Below are positions 47,823 to 59,779 of a stretch of 64,000 nt of DNA, in pieces; position 1 is the first letter of the stretch; every line of letters starts with the position of its first letter. Source of the DNA: Hyperoodon ampullatus (lineage: Eukaryota; Chordata; Mammalia; Artiodactyla; Ziphiidae). The notes below the pieces were generated by a model, which was given only the letters and a program-made list of their open reading frames with translations, did not search any database and was not told where the DNA came from. A program made the translations under genes and the position numbers. The DNA lies in contig OX457057.1 of NCBI GenBank assembly GCA_949752795.1, positions 99,103,513-99,167,512 of the forward strand, in the 5' to 3' direction.

Positions 47823-49844
47823 GTATTTACAAATCTGTCTTCATAAGTACAAGTTCCTTGAGGCAGATCACATGCATCCCCTATAGGCCTCTAGAAGTTC
47901 ATTGCAAAGTGTCGACTTCACATAACGTTTGCTGAACTTGTTGGATGGTGAGTGACTGCAAAACTTACTCCCTGCTCAGGCCCCAACGCTTCCACCCATA
48001 TTCTCCTTCTCTTCCACAGTGGAGCTTTGAGTTTAGAACATACTAATGTCTCTTGTGAGAGCATGAATCTAGTAAGGAATGTCTCTAATTTAGGCTTTGA
48101 GTAAAAATAGACAGTGGAGCAGAAGACCCTGCTTGGGACAGAATCCACAACTTGGACCTGGAAGGAGACTTGTTTAAGCAGAAGGTCTGCACACAAATGT
48201 CATGACCTTGATAATGAAAAACCAAAATATGTTTGCTCTTTTAGTCTTGGGGTCAAATTTATTATTTTCCAGAATTAAAATAAAGGGAGAAAAAAGATAC
48301 ATCTCTTCTACCAACATAATAAAGCATAATAACAGGAAAGAAGAGATGAATCCTGAATTACTTTCTTTAGGATACTGTCCATGAGCCTGGCCATCTGATT
48401 AAAATACTGAGATGAACATGTGCAAAGAAATGCAAGCCAGTGTGCAATTCACAGGTACACTCACAAAATGCTAGGGTTACCTTTTCTAGCAAGGCAGGAA
48501 ATACTCACCATAGGATGGGAAGACTTCAGTTCAAACTGAATAAATTATTAGTCAAATAAACTAGATTAGGTGATGTGATCTTGTGGAAATGTCAAAGATA
48601 CCAAATTGAAATTAGGAGGTTGGGGGTTTGATTTCAGGTTCTGTCTTTAACTAGGTGTAGGATCTTAGACCTGTAATTAACACTTCTGGGCCATGATTTT
48701 CTCTTCTCTAAAATGAGGAAATTAAAATTGATAAGTAGTTTTCAAAATTTTTGTTGTTGTTTTGAAAATTCCAGAACAATTTCTTCAAATGTAAGTTTAG
48801 AGAATCTCCATGTATACAAACATAAAAATGAAACTACTCTAATTGAAGCTGATGTGGGTGCCTGGAACCATCTGTTCCCATAAGGCTGCCTTTGGTTGGA
48901 ACCCAGGGAACTCCAAACTCCATGAAGCTCAGTGTAAAAGTTGCTGGACAGGATAATCCTTGGAATCACTTTCATTTCTGACTGGCTACAACTCAAGGAC
49001 TCTAATAAAATTAATTGCTAAAAGTTACAAATTCAGTCATTATGTTGGGCATAGATTTTAGCCTGGGAAACATGGAGGCACCAACATCCAGTGATGACAT
49101 GGTTAGTTATTTTTCACACCTTGGTTGCCCTGTGTCAGAAAATCTTCTATACGTACTAGAAAATTTCTATAAGAAATTTTCTATAAGTCAAATCTAGTTT
49201 ATTTGACTAGTTATAAGCAATTGAAAGGTCCTAATAGATATTTTTCTACTGGAACTATTGAAACCTAATTCTGATTTTTATAGCAAGTCCCCTACTTTAC
49301 GAAGTTCTAACTAAGCAAATGTGATTATCTTGGAATAAACTCAAATTACCTTTTCCCAGGCTACCTATCTCTGACTGTAGCTAGTTCAGCACTCATCCAA
49401 TGACAATTACTTGGGAACCATTGATCTACCCTAGTTTCAAAATTATGAAGCTCTGTATTCACCCAAAAAACAAGCACACTAGTTTTCTATATAAATCCTC
49501 AGATCTCCATACTGCTTTCTCCTAAACAAATAGATGAACAAACAAACAAAAATGCTTTCCAAAGTCTCATTTTAATTTGCAAGGAGAACGAACTCTTTTG
49601 TATTCATAACGTTAATATTATACACAATAATAATATTTTTCTCTGCTGTGTTTTGTAAACCTCACTGAAGAAACCAGAAGAAAGTTAAAGCTTTCCACAC
49701 CATTTCCTTGACCCCCTCTCAGTGGGCTGAGCTGAGTGATTTTCATATTGACTCAGGTTCTGTAGGCTTCTGGAGCCATGGAGAATCAGAGTAGGTAGGA
49801 AAGAACTCCTGACAGATCAAGTTCCACGGTAAATGTTAATAAAT
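47823..49844. other. Intergenic, no gene seen
   Basis: A weak sense MIR is likely near 48,595-48,745 (GGTTCTGTCTTTAACTAGG). Nothing else was recognised. Confidence 0.35.
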
Positions 49845-50945
49845 ATGACTGAGTCAGCAAAATGGTGGAATAGAAGGTTTCAGCCCTCATCCCCCCACAG
49901 AAACACCAATGTGACAATCATTCATGGATGAAAATACCTGCATAAGGGCTCCAGAATCCAGGTGAGAGATTACAGAACCAGGGTAGAACACAGAAATGAA
50001 AAAAAGACACATTGAAGAGGGTAGGGAGGACAGTTTTATTTTACCTGTGTCACCTTTCTCCCAAGCCTACACAGCACCAAGAGAGATGCCTCACCTCACA
50101 CTTAAGATGGTTTTTATTACAAAACCCAAAAGATAACAAATGTTGATGAAGATGTGGAGGAAAAGGACCACTTTACAATGTTGGTGGGAATACAAATTGA
50201 TGCAGCCACTATGGAAAACAGTATGGAGTTTCCTCAAAAAATTAAAAATAGGACTACCACATGATCCAGCAATTCCACTTCTAGATATATATCCAAAGGA
50301 AATGAAGTCAAGATCTTGAAGATCCTGAACTCACATATTCATTGGAATATTATTCACAATAGCCAAGACAAGGAAGTGACATTCATCAACAGATGAATAG
50401 GTAAAGAAATGTGGTCTATACATACAATGAAATGTTATTCAGCCTTAAAAAAAGGGAAACCCACCATTTGTGACAACATGGATGAACCTGGAGGACATTA
50501 TGCTAAGTTAAGTAAGTCAGACACAGAAGAACAAATTCTGCATGATACCACTTATAAAATGAATCTAAAATAGTCAAACGCATAGAAACAGAGACTGGAA
50601 TGGTAGTTGCCAGGGACTGGGGGGAGGGGGAAAAAAGAAGGTATTAGTCAACTGTACAAAGTTTTCATTACACAGATGAGTATGTACTAGATACCTATTG
50701 TACAGTTTAGATAGTTAACAATATCGTAGACTTAATTTGTTACGAGAATAGATCTTATGTTAAGTGTTCTTATCACAATATAATAATAGGGCTGGAGGAA
50801 ACTTTTGGAGATGATGGATAGGTTTAAGGCATTGATTGTGGTGATGGTTTCATGGGTGTATACTTGTCTCCAAACTCATCAAGTTTATATATTAATTATG
50901 CACAGCTTTTTATACGTAAAAAATGAAATAAAATATAACAGAAAA
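49845..50945 (+). mobile_element. Ancient L1, internally deleted
   Basis: Starts like an L1 5' end (CAGCAAAATGGTGGAATAGA) and continues from about 50,118 with ORF2 C-terminal and 3' sequence (GTTGGTGGGAATACAAATTG), so most of the body is missing. Ends in AATGAAATAAAATATAACAG. Flanks AAATATGAC and AAACATGAC may be an old duplication. Confidence 0.6.
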
Positions 50946-51729
50946 ACATGACCAAGCCCAAGTTCTTCTCTAATTCACAGATACATTTTTAAAAGTGTTA
51001 TCTTGTTCCAGGGCACATCCAAGCACTTTAAAAAGTGACATTTATTGTGTTTTCTTCCTGATTACAAAAGTGCTGCATGATCACTAAGGAAAACGTGGAA
51101 ATTACAAGGCCTCTGGATTCTTTGATTGCACCAAAGGGAAAGCCAAGCATCCTTCTCCATCCTGTCCTGTTATCAGGATCCAAGTCATATCCTTCTCCAT
51201 CCTGACCCCCTCTCTTCATCCAGGGATGGTTTCAAGAACTCATTTAACCTATTGGTCAATTAGTATCTTAAAGGTCAACTCAATATTAACTCCTCCAAAA
51301 TTAAAACTATTGCTTTTGGTGTACACTTTTCCCCTCTACAACATGGCATGATGAATGTTAGCTTTAATATTCTATGATTTGGTAACCATAAAAAATGACT
51401 CCAGTTCACATTTTATTTTATTTTATTATCTTGGGCTATATTTCACATCTAACTCATCTGAGAGGGTCCCTTTAGATGTGGACCCATGCAAAAGAAAACG
51501 TTCTCAAGAAATGCATGTGGCATAATATAATGTTATATATTTTAAAAAGCAGAAACAAAAGTGTATATGAGATGTGCTACAATGTTAAACTGCACAGATT
51601 CATCAATGAACAGAATATAGGGGCAGAGAATAAAGAAACTTACCTAGTAAGTTTGCTACCTAAAGTGGCATTTCAAATCAGTTAAGAAAAGATGAATTTT
51701 TAATAAATAATATTAAAGCATGTAGCTAA
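50946..51729. other. Intergenic, nothing recognised
   Basis: AT-rich, no exon seen. Confidence 0.35.
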
Positions 51730-52890
51730 CTATTTGGGAAAAAAGCTCCATCCACAGGCATTAAAGAAAAAATTAACTCCATATAGGTCAAAGATCAAAA
51801 TGTAAAAAATAAATGACAAAGTGTTAGAAGAAAACATAAGTAATTTTTTAAAATATAATCTTGGGTTTAAAAGGCCCGTTTGTTTAAGCAAGATACCAAA
51901 GCCAGAACTCATTAAAAAAAAAAAAAAAAAAGATTGATTTTAACTACATATAAATTAAAAACATTGTGGGCAAAAGCACCACAAACAAAATTTAAAAAAA
52001 AACAACTAAGAAAATATATTTGCAACACATTTGACAAAGCTCTAATACACTTTATATATAAAGTCAGGGCTAATTTATTTATGGTATAGAGTTCTTTCAA
52101 ATAAAAAGGAAAATCCAATAGAAAAGTAGACCAAAAAAATATGCAGGCAGTACTCTGAAAATGAAATGCAAATGATTTATAAATGTAAACAATAACACTC
52201 ATTTAAAAGAGTGCAAATTAAAACAATGAGGTAACATCTGTCACCGATGAAATTGGCAGAGATAACAAAGTTGAAAGATGTGCAAAGTCTTTGGAAGGCA
52301 GTTTTACAATAACTCTCAAAATTTAAAAATTCAAATACCCTTTGACCTATCAATTCTACTGCTAGGGATTTCTCCTAGAGATAGATTCCTACACATATAA
52401 AGAGTAGGGCTTCCCTGGTGGCGCAGTGGTTGAGAGTCTGTCTGCCGATGTAGGGGACAGGGGTTCGTGCCCCAGTCTGGGAAGATCCCACATGCCGCGG
52501 AGCGGCTGAGCCCGTGAGCCACGGCTGCTGAGCCCGTGAGCCACGGCTGCTGAGCCTGCGTGTCTGGAGCCTGTGCTCCACAACGGGAGAAGCCACGGCA
52601 GTGAGAGGCTCATGTACCGCAAAAAAAAAAAAGAATAGATATTTTCATGGATGTTCATTTTAGCTTTGTTTTAAATAACAAAAGTATCTAGAGATAAGCT
52701 AAATGTTTATCAATAGGAAATGATTAAGTAAATGAAGGTATAGCCATACAATGGAATGCAATGAAGCCAGTAAAAAAACTGAGTTAGATAGGGACTGACT
52801 TGGAAGGATATCTAGGTATATTAAGTGGGAAAAATGTAAAGGAAATGAATATTTTATGCTCCTATTTATACATGACACTAGATTTCTTAA
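51730..52890 (+). repeat. Ancient L1 fragment, sense, split by SINE
   Basis: ACTCCATATAGGTCAAAGATC, AATGAAATGCAAATGA, ATTCTACTGCTAGGGATTTC and, beyond the SINE, AGCCATACAATGGAATGC are ORF2/3' text of old L1s in order. Confidence 0.6.
52407..52632 (+). repeat. CHR-2-like SINE with internal duplication
   Basis: Head GGGCTTCCCTGGTGGCGCAG and an A tail at 52620-52632. A 24-bp unit (GAGCCCGTGAGCCACGGCTG plus CT) is repeated in tandem at about 52,508-52,556, which other copies in the window lack. Confidence 0.93.
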
Positions 52891-54398
52891 AAGGTGAACA
52901 AGTATGGCTGGTACAGTGAAGTAGCAGGACGTACCGGTTAGAATCATCAAAACAACTTTACTTTTGGCTCTGGTCCCTTTAAGTTTGCTGCTCCGTGGAG
53001 ATGGTTCTACCCTCTTCCTAGATTTTTCTTCTGACTTGAAGGTAATAAAAGTTCTACAGTCAATATAAGTTACAAACACAATTCAGTTTACTAACCAGTC
53101 CCAGATGATAACCAAGACTCCAAACTTGACTGAATGTTACATCTGATCCTCTTCCCCAGCCCAGCCTGCTATGGGATGCTGCTTGAACCCACCTTCCTTT
53201 TCTCTTTTCTTGCTTTACTCTTCCGCCCCTCATTTTCCATCTTGCTATTTTGATTTCTGAACCAGCTTTAGTCAAAGCCAGGGAAGGGAGAAGAGTGGCA
53301 AGAGGAATAGGAGAGTTGTCACTTAACTGGTGTGGGCTTAAGAGGGCTTCATGCCTCCAGGGCCTGGCAGATATTTCAAGCTGACATTTTCCCCTCTTGA
53401 GAGAATTTGTGCATTTTCCTCCAGCCACTGGTTCCCATCTCTCCCTGCTTTTCAAGTATGTCCCTCCAAACAGCAGACTTTCTCTGTTGGGGTCATATTG
53501 CCCTTCCTTGGGCAGAATTTAAGATGGATCCAGGCCATTTTTCTTTTCTGCGTGGCCCACATCTGATATATGAGAAACAGCAGGCTCAAGGCCAGAGAGG
53601 AGTCTCCTGGGACTAATACAGAGCAAGAGAACAGAGTCAGGAAAACTGAGAGACAGAGACACACCCACAGAGAAAGCCAGGAGACTGGAGAGGTAGTCAG
53701 GGAGCAGATCGTGTAGGGCCTTGAGAGTCTGTCTGCACCTTAGAATCTGGGGTACAGTTCAGTTCTAATTAATGGAGGGTCTTCAATAAATATTTGTTGA
53801 GGTTTTTGTTTTTCTTGTTTCACTCAGTTCTTGTACTTAAGAACTACACAGTCAAGTTGGGGAGATAGACATGTACACCAGTGCACTACAGTACAATGTG
53901 GAGACATGAGAAGAAATACAATGCTCTGTGGGGAGAAGCAAAAAAGGTTCCATAGACAAGGCGTCATTGGGTGGTATCAGGTAAAGAAGAGCTGTAGGGT
54001 AGGACCAACTGGGATGGTTGCACTGTCTGATTAGATGATCAAGAATATGCAGGCCACAAGTGATGTGAGTATGGAGGGAGGTGAGGGAAAGAAGAAGGAG
54101 ACAGATCCTCGATGATGGAGAAAGGGGATTTGGGAGCCAGAAAGCAGTATGAAGAGGCAACCCAAAGTACCATCTCCTTCCCTTCTCAGGGACCAAATCC
54201 CTTCAGGGTGAGACTGGAGGAAAAGGACCTCTCAGTGGTTGTCTCCACTGCAGCTTTTTTTTGACAGTTGGCATTGCACAAATCTGGGTCTCATTGCCAG
54301 GAAGTTTCACAAGGCAGATTTGCCAAGGGAAGTCCCGGAATCTCCTGGACTTCTTCCTGCTTCCTTCCCATAAGAGAGGCTGTTGAAACCTCTAGGGC
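52891..54398. other. Upstream of CHI3L2, no gene seen
   Basis: No exon recognised. Open frames at 52699-53079 and 53060-53455 have no recognisable family. Confidence 0.35.
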
Positions 54399-54407
54399 AT
54401 AAAAGGC
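54399..54407 (+). promoter_or_regulatory. TATA-like box of CHI3L2
   Basis: CATAAAAGG lies 41 bases before the CHI3L2 ATG, a spacing like the TATA box of the neighbouring chitinase gene. Confidence 0.5.
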
Positions 54408-54439
54408 CCAGAGGCATCCCAGGGAAGCTGACCAGGGAT

Positions 54440-54483
54440 ATGGGAGAAACCACCATGGACCAGAAGTCTGTCTCTCTGAGTAG
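54440..54483 (+). CDS. CHI3L2: CHI3L2 exon 1
   Basis: ATG GGA GAA ACC ACC ATG opens MGETTMDQKS, close to human MGATTMDQKS. The strong donor GTGAGC follows at 54484. The exon is 44 nt (phase 2) against the 40 nt (phase 1) expected from the human protein and family structure, i.e. four extra bases before the donor. Confidence 0.75.
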
Positions 54484-55124
54484 GTGAGCTCTGGGCTGAT
54501 AATTCAGCAGGAAGTTAATGAGGAGAGAAGGGGTAACATAGGTAACATAGACCTATGGAAGAAGCGGTCGTCTTCTTCTCCTGGGACACCAGTCTCTCTG
54601 TTCACTTTCTTATCAAAACCTATCGAGTCAAGGCAACTGCCCTAGGGGACCATCTGATCTTTCCTAGATGGGCAAGGGAGCAGCTGTGGCCAGAGCCCTT
54701 CAGACCATCAGGAGTGTTTTCAGTCTGCATTTTCACAGAGCTGCCTCTTATCCAGATTGTGATATATGAGCACTGTCTTGGGAGCCCCATGTTTCATGGG
54801 CTCTGCTTTCTGCACATGTTAAAACTTTAGGGAGCCTCACCACTTCTTGTCTTCAGAATGATCTGTTGGGGTAAATGTTTTCTAAGATCCTCCTTTCAAC
54901 TCTAAAGTTCTGATCCAAAACTTTGGCTTTCATGGTGGCTGGGAATTTGGATGAAGGTGGGGATGAGACTAAATAAACAGGGCTATGGGTGAAGAAGGGA
55001 AGTTTGCTGGGCCGAGATGGATTACGTCTTATGGAGGAAAAGGAGCCATTTCATTGTGTCTTTCCCTCTTTCTTTCTGCCTATGGTCTCAAGGCATGCCT
55101 GCCCACTTGGAAATGGCAAGAACA

Positions 55125-55329
55125 TTTTTTTTTTTTTTTTGGTACGCGGGCCTCTCACTGTTGTGGCCTCTCCTGTTGCGGAGCACAGGCTCCGGAAGCA
55201 CAGGCTCAGCGGCCATGGCTCACAGGCCCAGCCACTCCGTGCCACGTGGGATCCTCGCAGACCGGGGCACGAACCCTTGTCCCTGCATCGGCAGGCGGAC
55301 TCTCAACCACTGCGCCACCAGGGAAGCCC
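55125..55329 (-). repeat. CHR-2-like SINE, inverted, in CHI3L2 intron 1
   Basis: 16 T residues then GCGGGCCTCTCACTGTTGTG and head CCACCAGGGAAGCCC. Flanks GGCAAGAACATTTT and GGCAAAAGCATTTT form an imperfect target-site duplication. Confidence 0.93.
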
Positions 55330-56433
55330 ACGGCAAAAGCATTTTAAGTTCCCTATTGAAGGTCTCAGCTCTGAGCCCTTGGGGGAGCAGCCCACAGGGA
55401 GCTGGCACTTTGAAGAAGGGCCTGGAGGCTGACTTAACAGCAGATGTGGCAACCAGAATTCTCCTACCCACTTAGCAGGTGTGTGGAGGACCAGTTCCCT
55501 AAGAGTGATGTGAATCAGGAGAACAGAACCCTTGAATCCAATTTCCCAGCCCCAAAGTCTGTGGAGAAGGCACAAGCCCCAACAGCTGTCATCCAAAGTT
55601 TTATCTCATTTTTAACTGCCCTTTTCTCCATTTTCAGACCCCCCCAAATGTCCTAGTGTGGGTAAGTCTAGACAATGTCCCCAGGGTGGGGGTCATAGTT
55701 CAAGGAGTCTTGCCTTTTGGGTGAGGTTTCCAGCACCAGGGTCCTGCCCTTTCCTTCCTTTTAGGAGGGTGAATTAAGGATAGAATGGTCTCATCAGTCC
55801 TCCCAGGGGAGGTGCCCTATGGAGAAGAGGCTGGACATGACCTCAGTCATGAAGGCTTAGCGCACTTCCAGAGGCAGCTCACACTCCTCAATTCACCTTG
55901 CCTTGTTTTAAGTTAGCTGTGTGTACACATGGTGACTATTCATTTCAATTCACCCAGGAGAGTTCTGGTTCAAGCTGGTGCCCCAGGGAAATGATTAATA
56001 ATGATCCTTTTTCACCCTCCAAACTGTCCCATTGGATGATAAACTATTTGGTCACCTTAACTATATTCAATTCCAGACAAGGCTGTGAGCTGCCCGAGTA
56101 CAGGGACAGCATCAACCTCATTTTAGCTTCCTCAATATCCAGGACAACACTTGGCACAGAGCAGGTGGTTCAATTAATTTCTGTTGGATAAATGAATGAG
56201 CAAATGAATTCCCAGTTTGGAAAATGTTTCTCTGTAGGGCTGTAGACTCCACAAGGCACCCAGGAGCTGGGGACCTCAAGGCCCTATAAAGAGACCTCAG
56301 TAGCTATGCTGCAGTGCCCAGAGGAAGTGTAGCTATATCTTGCATGTAGGCACACCCACACACTCACTGCTACAGTCTGAGACAGAGAACCAGGTGTGGC
56401 TTAGTAGATTTCCTTCTCACCCACCTCTTACAG

Positions 56434-56459
56434 TTTTAGTGGTCTTGCTTCTTCAGGAA
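56434..56459 (+). CDS. CHI3L2: CHI3L2 exon 2, altered
   Basis: After TTACAG the sequence TTTTAGTGGTCTTGCTTCTT would in the ancestral frame encode the hydrophobic core LVVLLLQE. The base pair where the family donor GT should fall reads TC. The nearest donor, GTCAAG, starts one base earlier and gives a 26-nt exon. With exon 1 at 44 nt, the sum (70) equals the expected 70, so exon 3 is in frame but the core is read as SFSGLASSG. Confidence 0.6.
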
Positions 56460-56719
56460 GTCAAGTAGTCAATGAGTCACCACTGCCTGGGTCCCCTGGG
56501 CTGTGTCCTTTCTGATGTTTGGTTTATATCTCTGCTTCATTCTGTTTCTCTTGATGACTCTGCCAGGTTCTGACACTAACATATTGATGACTCTGAGTTT
56601 TTGTCCTGTGTGTCTCTTTGTGCATGCATGGCTCTGCTTCTATCTTTTGAGCCTCTCTCTCTCTGTCTCTCTGTCTCTCTCTCTCACCCACTTCAATGTT
56701 GTGTGTATTATCTCTTTTT

Positions 56720-56935
56720 CTTTTCTTTTCTTTTTTTTTTTTTGCGGTAGGCGGGCCTCTCACTGCTGTGGCCTCTCCCGTTGCGAAGCACAGGCTCCGG
56801 ATGTGCAATCTCGGTGGCCATGGCTCATGGGCCCAGCTGCTCTGCGGCATGTGGGACCCTCCTGGACCGGGGCACGAGCACGTGTCCCCTGCATCAGCAG
56901 GTGGACCCCCAACCACTGCGCCACCAGGGAAGCCC
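56720..56935 (-). repeat. CHR-2-like SINE, inverted, in CHI3L2 intron 2
   Basis: T-rich tail, GGCGGGCCTCTCACTGCTGT, and head CCACCAGGGAAGCCC. The flanks share ATCTCTTTTT. A CTCTCTGTCTCT run lies just upstream (56,655-56,690). Confidence 0.93.
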
Positions 56936-57232
56936 TATCATCTCTTTTTTTTATCTACTGATATTTCTGTATCATTCATCCATCCATCCACATTGAATCT
57001 CAGTGTCCTGTGGATGTTTTCCATATGGATGATATCTCTGTCTCTCATTGTATCTCTTAACTGGGGTCTGGATGCTCAAGAGCCAGCACTGAGGGCCCAG
57101 GTTGAATGACCTTCAGAGGCTCTGGCTGAATAAGCAAAGGAGGCCATGTTTTTTTGGGGAAAAACTTGTGGCATTCTGGGCTCTGAGGCCACCACACTAG
57201 GTTCCCCATTGGCCCTCTTCCCTCTACTCCAG

Positions 57233-57434
57233 GATCTGCCTACAAACTGGTTTGCTACTTTACCAACTGGTCACGGGACAGGCAGGAACCAGGAAAGTTC
57301 ACCCTTGAGAGCACTGACCCCTTCCTATGTTCTCACCTCATGTACTCATTCGCCAGCATCAGTAACAACAAGGTCATCATGAAGGACAAGAATGATGCGA
57401 TGCTTTACCAGACCATCAGCAATCTCAAAACCAA
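57233..57434 (+). CDS. CHI3L2: CHI3L2 exon 3
   Basis: 202 nt, acceptor CTCCAG, donor GTCAGT. Reads RSAYKLVCYFTNWSRDRQEP through DPFLCSHLMYSFASISNNKV to MLYQTISNLKTK, the first beta strand and loop of the GH18 barrel. Residues RDRQEPGKFT identify CHI3L2 rather than CHIA or OVGP1. Confidence 0.92.
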
Positions 57435-57727
57435 GTCAGTAGGATGGTAGTGGGGAGCATCCAGGGTGGGTTTTGGGGGAAAGCAGATAGTTCTAAACTG
57501 GGCCTAAGGCCTTCTAGTTCCATTCATTCATTTGTGCGTTTATTCAAGTGTTTTCCCTTGGGTATAATCCTGATGCTTCCTGGTTTTCTCTCCCATGTCT
57601 CATCCCTTCACTGAACTTAGCTGCTAAACAGCTGGAGCCCACTTACCCATATTCTAGTCCTAACCCTTTAGGCAAAGTTTTCCCTGGCAGCCCGTAAAGA
57701 AATAATCAGCTTATTCTTCTACTCCAG

Positions 57728-57784
57728 GAATCCCAAACTGAAAATTCTCTTGTCCGTTGGAGGGTATCTGTTTGGTTCCAAAGG
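57728..57784 (+). CDS. CHI3L2: CHI3L2 exon 4
   Basis: 57 nt, acceptor CTCCAG, donor GTAAGA. Reads NPKLKILLSVGGYLFGSKG, the second strand (SxGG motif) of the chitinase barrel. This is the last exon found. Confidence 0.92.
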
Positions 57785-59779
57785 GTAAGACCACAATATC
57801 TCTATTTTTTGTTTATTCTGCCATGTAATTTCTAATCATCACTGCTTTTCCTCCTCTTGAAAAGAGACATTGAATTAGGCTTTAGAAAGGTCCTCCCTTG
57901 GCTTAGATGGCAAAACTGATCTGAATTTTGTCATAAGTTGAGGCATAGCACTATGTTTTCTTGCGTCTTGGAAGGAACTCTGCAGGAGCTTAACACAAGC
58001 TCAGATACTTAAGTCCTGGGAGAAAATGAACTGGAAGCAGTATTTGGTAAACTTTCAATTATTTACATGAAGGTTTTTCACCTAATGGACTATGGGGAGA
58101 TGCAATTTTTTTAAGGGTTTAAGGGTTTTGAGGGTTTGACTTTGTACCATGGGGCTGGGTCAGGTAGGTGACTTCCACATAAAACCAAGTCCTTAGCAGC
58201 CATCAGTGGACCTCGATTTCCTGGGTCATGGTTGTACAGCTGGATGGCCTGGAAGTGCAAAGCAGCATAGGGGCAATCAGGTCTGTTTTGCTTAAAAAAA
58301 AATAGTTATTAATATGAGACATATATTATAAATTATAACTCCTATTCACAGGAAAATGATACTCCATTTGCATCGAGCTAAATAAATACAAATATGTAAG
58401 GAAGAAAGGCATCTTTTTTTGCAATTTTTAAATTCAGTTAACCTAATTTTGAATTTCTTCTGTTCTAATTTTTTTTAAAGTGCCAACATTTAAAAAAGTC
58501 CAGAGATCTTAATCTCAGTCAGCAGAGGCTTTCTGCTTTCATGAGAAGTCTGATAAGACATCTTTCTCATGCAGCAGGTCAGTACTCTTTACAGCTGGAG
58601 TAAGCAGAGGAAAGAAGTAGCATTAGAAGACCTATGTAGATGAGTGACCTAGGGAAAGTTAACACACCTCTCTGAGCTCAGTTTACCCATCTGTAAGACG
58701 TATATCACAACATCTACTTCATAAGGTGCATGCAAAGACTTTGAATGAGGTAACGTATGTCATGTGCCTGACTTAGTTATCAACCAGTGTCAACTTTTTC
58801 TTCTCCTTTTTTTATACTGAATATTTTCATCTATGAAATAAGAGGGCTGACCTAATTAATTTCTAAAGTCTCTACTAGCTCAAAACTTGTAGAATACTTA
58901 GTAAAGCAATTTCTACACACATAAAGAAAAAAGATCAACCTACCTAACTTATTTAGTTCTGCATTAACCTCACCATGAACTCCTTTTAATTATTAATGGA
59001 TTTTCATGGCAACTATCCATCTGATTCCCAAATTCTCTCTCATTCCTAATACCTGCTTACCTCGATACAATTAAAAATATCTTCATTCATTCATCCTTAC
59101 ACGCATGCATTCATTTATTCAATAAATAATTTATTGAGTACTTATTGTATATTAGATTAGTGGTTAAAAGTAGGACTTTGGAGATAAATTTGGTTTGGCT
59201 TTCTCTTTAGCTATATGCAAGCTGCATGCAAGTTGTTTAACTTCAGGCAATTTCTTTTTTTCTTTTCTTCTTTTTTTAGGCAATTTTTTAAATGTCTCTG
59301 TGCTTCAATTAAAAAAAAAAACTATACAATGAGGCAAATAACAGAATCAACCTAAGGATGAAGTTGTGAGGGCAGGCAATGCAAGCAAACTTTTTAGGTA
59401 GTGCTGATGTGCAAAAAGGACCTAATGGTTGCAATAATTATTGTTGTATATTAACGTTTTCATTATTAGGTAAATGCCAGGCTTTGTGCCAGGTGCTATG
59501 CAGCAATACTTAAAAATGTGTAATGAACAGACTTGTTTCTAAATTTCTAAAGAATGTTTGTCTTTCTTAAAATTGGAGGCTTCTGTCCAGAACATCAGAT
59601 GCAACTGCTCCCTAAAAGAGGTATCCTTGCTTTTCTTCTAATCACTGTGAGCACTTCTGAAATATAAGAATAAAGTTACAAACCTACTTCTACCATGTTT
59701 TTCAGATAATAGTCCAAGTTTTGCTATCTCCTCCACTGTGCTGCTGAGATATATGCAGGAACCAAATTCTCAATTTAAT
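57785..59779. other. Sequence after CHI3L2 exon 4, no further exon found
   Basis: Scanned by eye on the plus strand for the missing CHI3L2 exon 5 (FINS...FDGLD region) and later exons. None recognised. A sense MIR lies near 58,600-58,790 (AGCTCAGTTTACCCATCTG). Confidence 0.55.

Larger units (their letters stand above)
54440..57784 (+). pseudogene. CHI3L2: CHI3L2 (YKL-39) remnant, exons 1-4 only
   Basis: CHI3L2 encodes a secreted, catalytically inactive chitinase-like (GH18) lectin. Four exons are recognised: 54440-54483 (MGETTMDQKS...), 56434-56459, 57233-57434 and 57728-57784. Exons 3 and 4 read SAYKLVCYFTNW through NPKLKILLSVGGYLFGSK and have the family's usual sizes (202 and 57 nt). The two cysteines of the first disulfide (VCYF, FLCSHL) are kept. 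Nothing resembling exons 5 onward lies before the CHIA start at 61,327, so about two-thirds of the barrel is missing. Exons 1 and 2 join so that the frame stays open but reads a polar leader instead of the hydrophobic signal core. Inference: a decayed or lost gene. A distant downstream continuation cannot be excluded. Confidence 0.8.

Noticed and set aside
55637..55662. Short segment before GTAAGT as a possible CHI3L2 exon 2
   Set aside because: It does not encode anything like the family signal peptide, while 56,434 matches the expected sequence by alignment to the protein core.
56501..57240. Open frames overlapping CHI3L2 exon 3 upstream
   Set aside because: They are SINE-derived or in the wrong frame. 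The exon boundaries and phase fit CHI3L2 instead.
58112..58138. Telomere-like AAGGGTTT repeats
   Set aside because: Only three irregular units. Not a telomeric or interstitial array.
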